A DNA stretch of 64,000 nucleotides from Streptomyces sp. ITFR-21 (GTDB lineage: Bacteria > Actinomycetota > Actinomycetes > Streptomycetales > Streptomycetaceae), in contig NZ_CP134605.1 of assembly GCF_031844685.1 (NCBI RefSeq), forward strand, positions 4,585,001-4,649,000. Reading direction: 5' to 3'. This document shows positions 41,017-49,184 of the stretch, in pieces; position 1 is the stretch's first letter, and each line of letters opens with the position of its first letter. Below the pieces are notes generated by a model. That model made no database searches. It saw nothing but the letters and a program-made list of their open reading frames with translations, and was not told where the DNA came from. A program made the position numbers and the translations under genes.

Positions 41017-41730
41017 ATGGACAACCGACTGGAGACTCGTCTGGCGGCCGTGATCGCGACGGTGTCGGCCCTGGAATCGGGTCTCAAAGACCCCGAACTC
41101 CTCAGCGTGGGTGTGGCGATCCGCAAGACGGCGGAGAAGCTGGGGGTCAACGACACTACGACGCGGGCGGACGTCTTGATGCTGCTGGCGGAGGGGCGGC
41201 TTGTGCAGGTCTCACATGTCGGCCGGCGCCTGCTCTTCCCGTGGCCGGCGCAGGATGAGGAGGCGCCGACGCCGTGGGTGAACGGCGCGGTTAAGCGTGG
41301 CTGGTACGAGATCACCGATCACCGGCAGCCCGGCCCGGCGATGGCGAAGGTCCGATTCCTCTTCACGCCGGAGCGTCTGGCAGCCGTGATGAAGCGCCTT
41401 CGCGAGGCAGACGCCTCCGAGAAGGCCGAGGTGCAGGAGCGCGAGCAACGCCGCCGTGAGGCGTACGCGGCGGAGAGTGCGGCGAGGGACGCGGAAGAGA
41501 AGGCGGCCTTCAGGGAGCATTACCCGGTCTTGGCCGACTTGCTGGAGCGGCTCCACGCACAGGTGCACGTGCCGGGGCGCTCGGCGATGGGAGTGCGGGT
41601 GGACGTGCAGGAGAACCGAAGCCTCGGTGCGTTGGGACGGGTGTCCATCGAGGTGACCGACGAGAGGTTCGGCGCCTTGGAGGCGATCTTGCGGGACGGC
41701 CTGGGTGAGCGGGGCGAGGAGCTGCCGTAG
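41017..41730 (+). CDS. Hypothetical DNA-binding-like protein with coiled coil
   Basis: A 237-aa protein. The N-terminal 80 residues look like a winged helix (VAIRKTAEKLGVNDTTTRAD, then VLMLLAEGRLVQVSHVGRRL). A charged coiled coil at about 135-170 (KAEVQEREQRRREAYAAESA) is followed by a final alpha/beta part. ATG 41017 with AAGGAGAGG upstream. Confidence 0.7.
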   Translation: MDNRLETRLAAVIATVSALESGLKDPELLSVGVAIRKTAEKLGVNDTTTRADVLMLLAEGRLVQVSHVGRRLLFPWPAQDEEAPTPWVNGAVKRGWYEITDHRQPGPAMAKVRFLFTPERLAAVMKRLREADASEKAEVQEREQRRREAYAAESAARDAEEKAAFREHYPVLADLLERLHAQVHVPGRSAMGVRVDVQENRSLGALGRVSIEVTDERFGALEAILRDGLGERGEELP

Positions 41731-41782
41731 GAGCGGGTTCCGGTCGGGAAGTACGCGGAAGGGGTTACTCCCTTGGCGTGGG

Positions 41783-43264
41783 TTACTCGACGATCTCGGC
41801 GTCCATGATGCCCATCTGGCCGAGGGCGTCTTCGGCTGACACTGTTCCGGCGGGGGACAGCGCGGGGGGCCCGTCGCTCTTTGGCCCGAAGAGTCGGCTG
41901 ATCAAGCCGACCTCCGCGTTGTCCTTGCTCTGCATCTTCATCGAGAAGGTGAATCCGGCCTCTTCGATGTCGGACTTGAGCTTGACGAATCTCGCGAGGC
42001 GATCCATCTCCTGGGAGAGATTTGGGTCGGCGTACCCGCCTTCTACCTCCTCTGACATGCGCATAGAGAAGACGCGCATGGCCTGCATGCTGATCATGCT
42101 GTCAAGGAGCGCGATGTACTGCTCCTTGGTGCGGACGCGGACGGGCAGCTCGTACGCGCAGGATTCCCCGGGCTGGTACTCGGGGCACTTTTGGGCCAGG
42201 AAGCACCCGTCACAGACGCGGACGCCGGGGTCGACGGCGTTGATGCGGTGCTCGGTGCGGGTGCGGCGTTCACCCGTGTCGGGGTCGGTGTAGCGGTGAA
42301 GGAACTCCTCGGTCTCGATGCCGGGTAGCAGTTTCCTCACTCGTTTGGCAGACGGCTCAGTTACCCCCTCGTGCCCGGCCTTCTCGGGCGTCGCCGTAAC
42401 TGTGGGGGCACTGCTTTCCGCGTTGTCTGGTGTGGGGGGTAGGGGCGTTGTAGTTACTGTCTTGCCATGGCGCTGCGAGATGTGGTCGATCTGATGGCGC
42501 CACGACCACAGGGACAGCCGGAGGTTCTCGCTCGCGTCGTCGTTGTCGATGAGGTCTGCGTCGAAGCCGGCGCCGGTGATGAGGGTGCGGTGGCGCTTGC
42601 GTGCCTGCCCCTTGTATCTGGCGGGGTACCGCTTCATCTCGTTGCCGGTCCAGACGAACGTCTCGCCGTGTTGGGCGGCGCTCAGCCAGGTGGTGGAGGA
42701 GACGGAGTACCAGTCGGCGGAGAGCATGAGTGGCGGGGATGAGAACCCCATCCCGTGGAGCTTGATCTGGCGGGAGAGGCTGCGGAGTACGGGGATGATG
42801 TCCCGGTCGCCGCAGGTGCCCTGACCGACGGCGATGTAGGGGTATTGGTCGGCCATGCGCTTGAGGGCGTCGAGGCCCCATTCCTCGTGCCAGACGACGA
42901 TGGACTTTTCGGGGTCGAGGTGCTGCCGGCGGGCCTCGATCCAGTCGCGGCCCATGGGCAGTGCGTCGAACTCCGTGTACGCCTGGACGCGGTCCAGGTT
43001 CTGTTCGGCGAACTCGTCGTAGTGGTCGGCTATCTCCTGGATCTCCTCGGGGGTGACCTCGACGCCGGCCCGGTTGAGCGTGTGACAGCCACTGTCCAGG
43101 AAGACGGACTGCTCGGGGGAGTAGTGCTCAGCGATCGACCAGGGCTTGGTGAACTTCACCCGGCGCCGCAACCCCATGTAGGACATGCCGACGTGGGGGA
43201 CGCTTTCGGCCGCGCACAGGGTTCTGTGGGAGGGGATTTCTGTGCCGGCGAAGTAGAAGATCAC
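41783..43264 (-). CDS. 493-aa phage protein with FLDSG motif and Cys cluster; possible TGT/DpdA-like enzyme
   Basis: The N-terminal 250 or so residues begin VIFYFAGTEIPSHRTLC and contain VFLDSGCHTLN and MADQYPYIAVGQGTC. The DSG motif after a hydrophobic strand recalls tRNA-guanine transglycosylase/DpdA barrels, which make 7-deazaguanine bases in some phages. The C-terminal half has a Cys cluster (CDGCFLAQKCPEYQPGESC) and a helical end, a layout I also associate with small-terminase-like phage proteins. GTG 43264 is preferred (CGGAG upstream; overlaps the previous stop by 4 nt). No preQ0 pathway genes are in the window, so the enzyme assignment is weak. Confidence 0.6.
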   Translation of the reverse strand: MIFYFAGTEIPSHRTLCAAESVPHVGMSYMGLRRRVKFTKPWSIAEHYSPEQSVFLDSGCHTLNRAGVEVTPEEIQEIADHYDEFAEQNLDRVQAYTEFDALPMGRDWIEARRQHLDPEKSIVVWHEEWGLDALKRMADQYPYIAVGQGTCGDRDIIPVLRSLSRQIKLHGMGFSSPPLMLSADWYSVSSTTWLSAAQHGETFVWTGNEMKRYPARYKGQARKRHRTLITGAGFDADLIDNDDASENLRLSLWSWRHQIDHISQRHGKTVTTTPLPPTPDNAESSAPTVTATPEKAGHEGVTEPSAKRVRKLLPGIETEEFLHRYTDPDTGERRTRTEHRINAVDPGVRVCDGCFLAQKCPEYQPGESCAYELPVRVRTKEQYIALLDSMISMQAMRVFSMRMSEEVEGGYADPNLSQEMDRLARFVKLKSDIEEAGFTFSMKMQSKDNAEVGLISRLFGPKSDGPPALSPAGTVSAEDALGQMGIMDAEIVE

Positions 43265-43446
43265 GATGTCTCCGGGCGGGCTGCGTCGTAGAACTGCTGG
43301 CGGCGGAAGTGGTGGTTGTCCTCTGCGCAGATTCCGGCGACGTCCTGGGTGACTCGGTCGAGCGCATTCGCGGCCTCGGGATAGCACTCGTGTGCGTGGC
43401 GGAGGATCTCGGCCAAGGCGCGGTAGTGCTTGCGGGACATGCTCAT
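43261..43446 (-). CDS. Small helical hypothetical protein
   Basis: A 61-aa protein from ATG 43446 (ATGA overlap with the gene before, GTGA with the gene after). Helical, with HYRALAEILRHAHECYPEAA. Function unknown. Confidence 0.65.
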   Translation of the reverse strand: MSMSRKHYRALAEILRHAHECYPEAANALDRVTQDVAGICAEDNHHFRRQQFYDAARPETS

Positions 43447-43715
43447 GCGGCGCCTGCTTCGCGGGTGTCGATCAGGGTGACCACGGTGGCGCCGTTGTGG
43501 CCATGAATCTCCACGACGTCGTTGATGGAGTCGTAGACGGCGGTGGAGGCGATGTGCGTGTTCCAGCGCATGGCTACGGTGCCGTCGGGAAAGATCACGC
43601 CTCCCGCCACGGTCCCGGTGCCGGAAATTCCGGTGACGTCCTCGGCGCGGTCGAGGTGGAACCGCACGAGATCGGTGTCTCGGCGGTGGGCCGTGGTGGT
43701 GTGCTTGGCGCTCAT
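43443..43715 (-). CDS. Small hypothetical protein
   Basis: A 90-aa beta-rich protein (TVAGGVIFPDGTVAMRWNTH, NGATVVTLIDT). Overlaps both neighbours by 4 nt. Unknown. Confidence 0.68.
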   Translation of the reverse strand: MSAKHTTTAHRRDTDLVRFHLDRAEDVTGISGTGTVAGGVIFPDGTVAMRWNTHIASTAVYDSINDVVEIHGHNGATVVTLIDTREAGAA

Positions 43716-44254
43716 GGCTGCTCCGTGCTGTGGGGGAAGAGGCGGAGATCGTGCTGGCGCTCGACGGCACCGGCGAGGTCGGTCCAGGGGCGGACTTCCT
43801 GGGGGCTGGGGGTGGGCTGCTGGGGCCCTTGGAAGGCGGGGGTGACGAGCGCGGTGTTCCAGCCGGCCGAGGTCTCGGCTGTGGCGCAGGCGGGGTCGGA
43901 CTCGATGACGAGGGCGCCGATGCGCCAAGCGCGGACGCGCTGGAGTACTTCGAGGCGGCCGGCCGGTCCGGGCTCGGGGGCGTGGAGGTAGGACTGGTGG
44001 CCGGTCAGGTGCCGCTTGGTGAGCCACAGAGCGATGTCTTGCTCGGTCCACGTGTGGGAGAGCAGGTGCAGGCGCGAGTTCTTGACGAGGGCCTGGTACA
44101 GGCCCCATCCGGTGTCGTAGTGGCCTTCGGTGCCGGGTATGCGGAGGACGCCTTCGACGACCAGCACGGCTGTCAGCACGTTGATCAGCTCCGTATGCCT
44201 GATAAGTGCAGAAAGCGTATTAATGCTGGATTTTGGAACGGTAATGATTGGCAC
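43712..44254 (-). CDS. HAD-like fold protein lacking the nucleophile (uncertain)
   Basis: A 180-aa protein. AVLVVEGVLR resembles HAD motif I (DxDGxL) but has V and E in place of the Asp pair. LLSHTWTEQDIALWL resembles motif II, and VIESDPACATAETSAGWNTA resembles motif IV with its following helix. If so, it is a non-catalytic or altered HAD. First gene of a four-gene coupled operon with 41783-43264. Confidence 0.5.
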   Translation of the reverse strand: MPIITVPKSSINTLSALIRHTELINVLTAVLVVEGVLRIPGTEGHYDTGWGLYQALVKNSRLHLLSHTWTEQDIALWLTKRHLTGHQSYLHAPEPGPAGRLEVLQRVRAWRIGALVIESDPACATAETSAGWNTALVTPAFQGPQQPTPSPQEVRPWTDLAGAVERQHDLRLFPHSTEQP

Positions 44255-44298
44255 CCGCGACTGCGGCGTTAGGGTGCGAGCAGAAGGGGGAGAAGCCG

Positions 44299-44799
44299 GT
44301 GACGATTGAGGAGTTGCTTCTTGCGGAGATGCGGGCGCAGGTCTCCAGGACGCCGAAGACGGGCCGCAGGGCCGCGTGGGCTTTCGGGTCGCTCGCGGAT
44401 CTTCTGCTGGAGCACGGCAGGCTCTTCACGCCGGCGTCCTTGCCGGCGTCGGTGCATCGGCTCAGCCCGAGGCAGTGCTACGCGAACGCATTCGCCCTGG
44501 CGACCGTCCGGCCCGAGTTGGTCTACGCCGAGGGGTACGCGGTGTGCGACTACGACGGAGATCTGATCCATTACCAGCACGCCTGGTGCGTTGCCGAGGA
44601 CGGGACTGTCGTAGATCCGACATGGCTGACGCCGGGCGACGCCTACCTGGGTCTGCCTATCGGCCCTCGGGTCGGAGCCCCACGGTTCGGACCGGGGCTG
44701 ATCCACGAAATGAGCCAGCTCGCACCGGTGTTGGAGTTCGGCTTGTCCGATGACGCCCTGGTGGCCGTCGGCCGTCCGGCAGTATCCCTGAGCGGTTGA
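44299..44799 (+). CDS. Hypothetical protein with Cys-His-Asp arrangement
   Basis: A 166-aa protein from GTG 44299. QCYANAFALA, then YAEGYAVCDYDG, YQHAWCV and GTVVDPTWL give an ordered Cys, His and Asp as in papain/transglutaminase-like folds. This layout occurs in many small phage and bacterial proteins of unknown function; activity is not shown. Divergent from the minus-strand operon at 44254. Confidence 0.62.
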   Translation: MTIEELLLAEMRAQVSRTPKTGRRAAWAFGSLADLLLEHGRLFTPASLPASVHRLSPRQCYANAFALATVRPELVYAEGYAVCDYDGDLIHYQHAWCVAEDGTVVDPTWLTPGDAYLGLPIGPRVGAPRFGPGLIHEMSQLAPVLEFGLSDDALVAVGRPAVSLSG

Positions 44800-44887
44800 G
44801 CAGGGTGGCCATGCTGACATCCCCCGTCGGTAACCCTCGCGGATCTACCCTGGCCCGGAATGACGCATAGCAGTGAAGGAGCACATT

Positions 44888-45655
44888 GTGGCTAGTCCCG
44901 AGGAAATGCAGGCCCCTGAAGAGCAACGGCAGGGGCCGGTGATCCGCCGACGCGAGCAGGTGCAGCCGGGCACCACTGATCAGCGCCTGCTGGACAGCCA
45001 CGGCCCCACCGACTGGGTGCACAGCGATCCGTGGCGGGTGCTGCGTATCCAGTCGGAGTTCGTCGAGGGCTTCGGCGCGCTGGCAGAACTCGGTCCCGCT
45101 ATCAGCGTCTTCGGCTCCGCCCGGACGCCGCGCGACTCCCGCGAGTACGAGGCCGGCGTGCGGATCGGCCACGCCTTGACCGAGGCGGGCTTCGCCGTCA
45201 TCACCGGCGGCGGCCCCGGCGCGATGGAGGCCGCCAACAAGGGCGCCCTCGAAGCGGGCGGCGTCTCCGTCGGCCTCGGCATCGAGCTGCCCTTCGAGCA
45301 GGGCCTCAACCAGTACGTGTCCCTGGGGCTCAATTTCCGCTATTTCTTTGTAAGAAAAATGATGTTCGTTAAGTACGGCCAAGGGTTTGTTGTGCTGCCG
45401 GGGGGACTGGGAACCCTTGACGAACTCTTCGAGGCGCTGACCCTTGTTCAGACGAAGAAGGTCACGCGCTTCCCGATCGTGCTCTTCGGCACCGAGTACT
45501 GGGGTGGCCTGGTCGACTGGCTCAGGAACACGCTGGTTGCACAAGGAAAGGCGTCTGAGAAAGACCTCATGCTCTTCCACGTTACGGACGACGTGGAAGA
45601 GGCCGTTGCCCTGGTCTCGAAGGAAGTCGGCCAGCACGGCTCCATCACAGCTTGA
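44888..45655 (+). CDS. LOG-family protein (TIGR00730 type)
   Basis: A 255-aa Rossmann-fold protein with both LOG signatures, GGGPGAMEAANKG and PGGLGTLDELFEA. LOG enzymes release free base from cytokinin nucleoside monophosphates; bacterial members often act on AMP-like nucleotides. A 60-aa N-terminal extension precedes the core. GTG 44888 with AAGGAG upstream. The 3' end overlaps the convergent gene at 45645 by 11 nt. Presence in a phage-like block may indicate nucleotide-pool or signalling manipulation (inference). Confidence 0.92.
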   Translation: MASPEEMQAPEEQRQGPVIRRREQVQPGTTDQRLLDSHGPTDWVHSDPWRVLRIQSEFVEGFGALAELGPAISVFGSARTPRDSREYEAGVRIGHALTEAGFAVITGGGPGAMEAANKGALEAGGVSVGLGIELPFEQGLNQYVSLGLNFRYFFVRKMMFVKYGQGFVVLPGGLGTLDELFEALTLVQTKKVTRFPIVLFGTEYWGGLVDWLRNTLVAQGKASEKDLMLFHVTDDVEEAVALVSKEVGQHGSITA

Positions 45656-45941
45656 GGCTGTCGGCGAGGGACCTGGTCTGTGCGGCCTGCTGCATCTGTG
45701 CCGTCATCGCCATGAGCTGGTGCGCGGTGATGGCGGCCTGCTTGGACGCCTCGATGTCCGAGACGACCTCGGAGCAGCCGAACTTCATCTCGATGACAGA
45801 GGTGGGGTGTTCGGCTGTGACGGACTTCGAGAGGTCGCTGATGGCCTCCCACTCTCCGTTTTCGTGCTGGACGACCATGAATGCGGTGCGGACATTGAGG
45901 CTTCCGCCGAAGTTCGAGGACTCTACTGTGTCGAGCGGCAT
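45645..45941 (-). CDS. Hypothetical protein
   Basis: A 98-aa protein, strands first (NVRTAFMVVQHENGEWEAIS), helical end rich in Gln/Met/Ala (AITAHQLMAMTAQMQQAAQT). Convergent with the LOG gene. Unknown. Confidence 0.68.
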   Translation of the reverse strand: MPLDTVESSNFGGSLNVRTAFMVVQHENGEWEAISDLSKSVTAEHPTSVIEMKFGCSEVVSDIEASKQAAITAHQLMAMTAQMQQAAQTRSLADSLKL

Positions 45942-45953
45942 GAGGTTGTTCTC

Positions 45954-46442
45954 CTAGTCGATGTCATGTGCGTAGAGGTCTTCTTTTTCCTCGCGTGCTG
46001 CCTTCCGGCGAGCGCGGTCGCGAGTACGGATGCAGGTGATGCACTCGCGTCGGCCGGAGTGCCAGCGGGTGTTTTCATCCGTGTATTCGTGACCCTTGGG
46101 ACAGTGGGTCTTGCGCGCGTTCTTCGCGGAGAAGGACTCTCCCCGGGCCACGTTTTCCGTGGCCGGCACGGGCTCCAGGTGTTCAGGGTTGCAGCAGGAG
46201 CGAATGCGGCAGCGGTGGTCGACGTGCCAACCCGGGGGAACCGTCTTCTGGTTGGCCAGTTCCCAAGCGATGATGTGGGTGCCCTTGACGTGACCGGTGG
46301 GCAGCCGGAACTTGCCGTATCCGTAGTCGTCGCGGGCTCCCTGCCATATGTGGCAGTCGTCGAATTCGGTGCCAGGGTCGACCTTGTCGAAGAAGCGCCT
46401 CTCCCAGCCGCCTTTTGGGGCGAGGTGGTTGCCGGCGGTCAT
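45954..46442 (-). CDS. HNH endonuclease
   Basis: A 162-aa protein. WHVDHRCRIRSCCNPEHLEP contains the HNH core (His-Asn-His) of the HNH_3 type. It is followed by a Cys2-Cys2 zinc part (HCPKGHEY, CITCIRTR) as in many phage homing-type nucleases. Overlaps the upstream gene by 4 nt (ATGA). It may be a free-standing mobile nuclease. Confidence 0.9.
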   Translation of the reverse strand: MTAGNHLAPKGGWERRFFDKVDPGTEFDDCHIWQGARDDYGYGKFRLPTGHVKGTHIIAWELANQKTVPPGWHVDHRCRIRSCCNPEHLEPVPATENVARGESFSAKNARKTHCPKGHEYTDENTRWHSGRRECITCIRTRDRARRKAAREEKEDLYAHDID

Positions 46443-46954
46443 TCGTAGAGCCCGAGCTTTGCGCGCATCTTCTGCTCGTTGACGCTGCGGATGGGGCAGT
46501 AGTCGCAGAGATACCTCTGTCCCGCAGGGTTCGCCTTGTTCCACTTGGGCAGACCTTCGGCCCTGCGGTCGGCAGCGGTCGGCGGGATGAGGATCTTCTT
46601 GTCCGAGTGGAAATCGGAGCAGGTCTCCGGCCGGCCCCGGCCGCGCCAGCACTGCATGGCGTCCGCCTTGAGGGTGTCCACGGCCTGATAGACCCACGGT
46701 TCCAGCCCGGTGGCGCCCTCTTCCTGCCAGACGCGCTTGAGGATTTCTTCGCGAGCGGCGCTGTCGGAATGCCAACGGTCCTCGTCTACGCCTTCGATCG
46801 GGTAGAGCCGGCCGAGGTGTCGCTCACCGTTGGGATACTGGTGCTTCGCGACGGCGTATTCGAGGACCATGTCTCCGCGCGGATCACCTTCGTAGTGCGG
46901 GAGCACTTCGGTGGAGTGGCAGTCCTTGCAAAGAAGCAGGCGGATCTTCGTCAT
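46439..46954 (-). CDS. Hypothetical protein with several Cys pairs
   Basis: A 171-aa protein. LLCKDCHSTEVLPHYEGDPR at the start and YLCDYCPIRSVN near the end could form a four-Cys zinc site. PETCSDFHSDKK lies between. Coupled to the HNH gene. Function unknown. Confidence 0.7.
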   Translation of the reverse strand: MTKIRLLLCKDCHSTEVLPHYEGDPRGDMVLEYAVAKHQYPNGERHLGRLYPIEGVDEDRWHSDSAAREEILKRVWQEEGATGLEPWVYQAVDTLKADAMQCWRGRGRPETCSDFHSDKKILIPPTAADRRAEGLPKWNKANPAGQRYLCDYCPIRSVNEQKMRAKLGLYE

Positions 46955-46963
46955 GCGTTGACG

Positions 46964-47713
46964 CTAATACCACCCATTTTTCTGCCAGAAATTCCAGGCT
47001 CCGCACGGAGTTCCGTAGTTGTTCTCCATGTAGGAGAGCCCCCACTTGATCTGGGTACGGGGATTGGTGCGCCAGTCGGAGCCGGCGGAGGCCATTTTTG
47101 ATCCCGGGAGGGCCTGCATGAGGCCGTACGCACCCGAGCTGGGATTGGTGGCGAAGAGGTTCCAGCCGCTCTCGTGGTCGACCACGTTGTCCAGGCAGGT
47201 GTACTGCGAGGAGGACAACTGGGCGCGGGCGAAGTTCTTGGCGCCGGCCACGGTCGGGGCCTGGCCGGAGAGGGACACTCGGGCAGCCGAGCGGGACGAG
47301 CGCGAGGCGGTGCGCTGTTCGACGGCTTGGCGCTCTGCGGCGGCGTCGGCGGCGGCCTGGCGCTCCGCTGCGGCTTGTGCCCGACGCTGGGCGGCGACGC
47401 GGCGTTCTGCGGCTTCGGCTGCGGCCCGGCGCCGTGCTGCGGCTTCGGCCTGGACGCGGCGGTAGTTGGCGGCTTGCGCGGAAGCCTGCTGCTGGAGGGC
47501 GCTGACGGCCTCCAGGTGGCTGCTGGCCGGAACGAGGTCGAGGGGAATCATCGACGGCGTGAGCACGGCGGGCGGAGGCGGGCTCTGGGGTGGCTTGGCG
47601 TCGGCTGGCTGGACCAGGTAGAGGGTCGTCAGCAGGACGGCGGCTGCGGCGGAGATCAGGCGGCACGTGTGCCAGGAGATGTTCGGGAGCTTGGAGAACT
47701 TCGGGCGGGACAC
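46964..47713 (-). CDS. Lytic transglycosylase (SLT domain) with membrane/signal segment and coiled coil
   Basis: A 249-aa protein. Residues about 17-38 are hydrophobic (signal peptide or anchor, ending near ADA). An Ala/Arg/Glu-rich coiled coil fills about 70-135. The C-terminal SLT-like domain has catalytic Glu in DHESGWN, then NPSSGAYGLMQALPG and a TQIKWGLSYM helix. This layout matches actinobacterial secreted lytic transglycosylases. It likely cuts peptidoglycan glycan strands, and lies beside the holin-like and amidase genes. Confidence 0.88.
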   Translation of the reverse strand: MSRPKFSKLPNISWHTCRLISAAAAVLLTTLYLVQPADAKPPQSPPPPAVLTPSMIPLDLVPASSHLEAVSALQQQASAQAANYRRVQAEAAARRRAAAEAAERRVAAQRRAQAAAERQAAADAAAERQAVEQRTASRSSRSAARVSLSGQAPTVAGAKNFARAQLSSSQYTCLDNVVDHESGWNLFATNPSSGAYGLMQALPGSKMASAGSDWRTNPRTQIKWGLSYMENNYGTPCGAWNFWQKNGWY

Positions 47714-47807
47714 CGGGTGTCCTTTCTACGACGACAGGACCCCGGCCATCCCGTGGGCGTTCCGGCGTCTGTCACCGTAGGGCCTCAAAAAATGAGGCGG
47801 GTAGCCG

Positions 47808-48113
47808 CTAAACGGGCGGCTGACCGTACGGAGTGTTGGGAGTCACGGCGGCGGTTGCCGGCACGACGGCGTCCTTCGTGGAGTAGGACGGAGGGCGGGC
47901 CAGGCCGAGGAACCAGCCGAACTTGGGGTTCACGCGCGCTTCCAGGAGCCGGAAGAGCCCGTAGTAGACGGTGATGAATCCGGCCATCAGCGCAGTGGCG
48001 AGGGCCTGCTGATTGATGGTGATGTATACGTGCGCGAGCGCCGTTGCCGCGAACCCCACGAGGGTGGGGATGACGGTGCGCCACAGCGACACGAGCCAGT
48101 CGTACACGGTCAT
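47808..48113 (-). CDS. Holin-like membrane protein
   Basis: A 101-aa protein with two hydrophobic segments, TVIPTLVGFAATALAHVYI and ALATALMAGFITVYYGLF, and a polar tail. Size, topology and position directly after the amidase gene fit a holin. Confidence 0.72.
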   Translation of the reverse strand: MTVYDWLVSLWRTVIPTLVGFAATALAHVYITINQQALATALMAGFITVYYGLFRLLEARVNPKFGWFLGLARPPSYSTKDAVVPATAAVTPNTPYGQPPV

Positions 48114-48115
48114 GT

Positions 48116-48865
48116 CTAGGCTGCTTTCTTTTCCAGCGCCGCGAGGCGCTTTTCGTAGTCGAGTGCCTTCTTCTCAAGAGCAGCCACCCGGGACTCGATG
48201 GTGGGCGTCGGGGTGGTGGGCGGGGTGGTCCCCGGGCTCCAATTCGAGGCGTGCTTGAGACGCTCGGCGACACGAGCGCGCATGGAGACCATCGTGAAAC
48301 CCTTGGGGTCGGACTTCCAATCGCTCCATTCCAGGTGCCCGATTACCGACTTGTCGCCCCACCCGTGGGCGCGACAAATGGCTGCCGATACCCGGGTGAT
48401 GGCTTCGAGTTGCGCAGCCGGCCAGGGGTCCTTTCCGTCGCCGAGATTTTCGCACTCGAAACCGTAAAAACGGGCGTTGCCGTCTACGGCGCCGGCACTG
48501 CCTTCGTGCTGGTGAGTGGCGGGGGGTGTGCTGGTGTAGCTTTCAGCGATGACGGCGTTCAGCACATTTGCATCTCCGCCGCCCGCATGGTTCGCCCGTC
48601 CGTATCCGACGAGATAGACGGTGCCGTTCTTGGCAATCATTCCGTGGCACAGCGGGCCGGGCAGCTCCGAGTCGCCGTCCTTGACGTACTGGACCGTGTT
48701 GGTTGTGCCTTGGGTGACGGTGTGGTGGATGACCACACCATGGACGGGTCCCCATGCGCCCTTGGCGTTGCGGTTGTGGGTCGCCCAGGAGCCGACTTCG
48801 ACGACGGTGACTCCCTCGGCGCGCAGGGCCGAGATGAACGATGCGGAAGTGAGCGGGGTGGCCAT
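48116..48865 (-). CDS. N-acetylmuramoyl-L-alanine amidase endolysin (Amidase_2)
   Basis: A 249-aa protein. VHGVVIHHTVTQG supplies the first zinc His, GYGRANHAGGG and FECENLGDGKDPW are family hallmarks, and HLEWSDWKSDPKG holds the final His/Lys region. After residue 200 a Thr/Pro linker leads to a short coiled coil (ALEKKALDYEKRLAALEKK), possibly for multimerisation. No signal peptide, so it would need the neighbouring holin. Confidence 0.94.
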   Translation of the reverse strand: MATPLTSASFISALRAEGVTVVEVGSWATHNRNAKGAWGPVHGVVIHHTVTQGTTNTVQYVKDGDSELPGPLCHGMIAKNGTVYLVGYGRANHAGGGDANVLNAVIAESYTSTPPATHQHEGSAGAVDGNARFYGFECENLGDGKDPWPAAQLEAITRVSAAICRAHGWGDKSVIGHLEWSDWKSDPKGFTMVSMRARVAERLKHASNWSPGTTPPTTPTPTIESRVAALEKKALDYEKRLAALEKKAA

Positions 48866-49171
48866 TTACTTCACCTCCGGCCAGGCCCAGTGGCCCGGGT
48901 CGGTGCCCTGGGTGCGCGAGGTTGCCCAGTAGTGGTCGTTGCCGTCGAGCGCGACCTGGAGGTTGACCGCGTCGGAGGGCTCGAAGATTCGGACGACCTG
49001 AGCCGGACAGACCTGTCCTTCGGCGGCAGGATTGCCGTGATGGACGATGACGCCCGTGCGCTCGGCGCCGGGGTTGGCGTCCTGGGCGTCCTTGCGCCTG
49101 CGGTTGATGTCGCTGGCGTCCTGGTCGGAGAGTCGGTAGAGGACTATCCGGCCGAGAGTGGGAGTTGGCAC
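48866..49171 (-). CDS. Small phage protein, unknown
   Basis: A 101-aa protein with VILYRLSDQDASDINRRRKD-like start and the C-terminal TDPGHWAWPEVK. I recognise this ending from actinophage proteins near lysis and tail genes; the function is unknown. Its stop abuts the amidase ATG. Confidence 0.72.
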   Translation of the reverse strand: MPTPTLGRIVLYRLSDQDASDINRRRKDAQDANPGAERTGVIVHHGNPAAEGQVCPAQVVRIFEPSDAVNLQVALDGNDHYWATSRTQGTDPGHWAWPEVK

Positions 49172-49184
49172 TGTCTCGGCCTCC

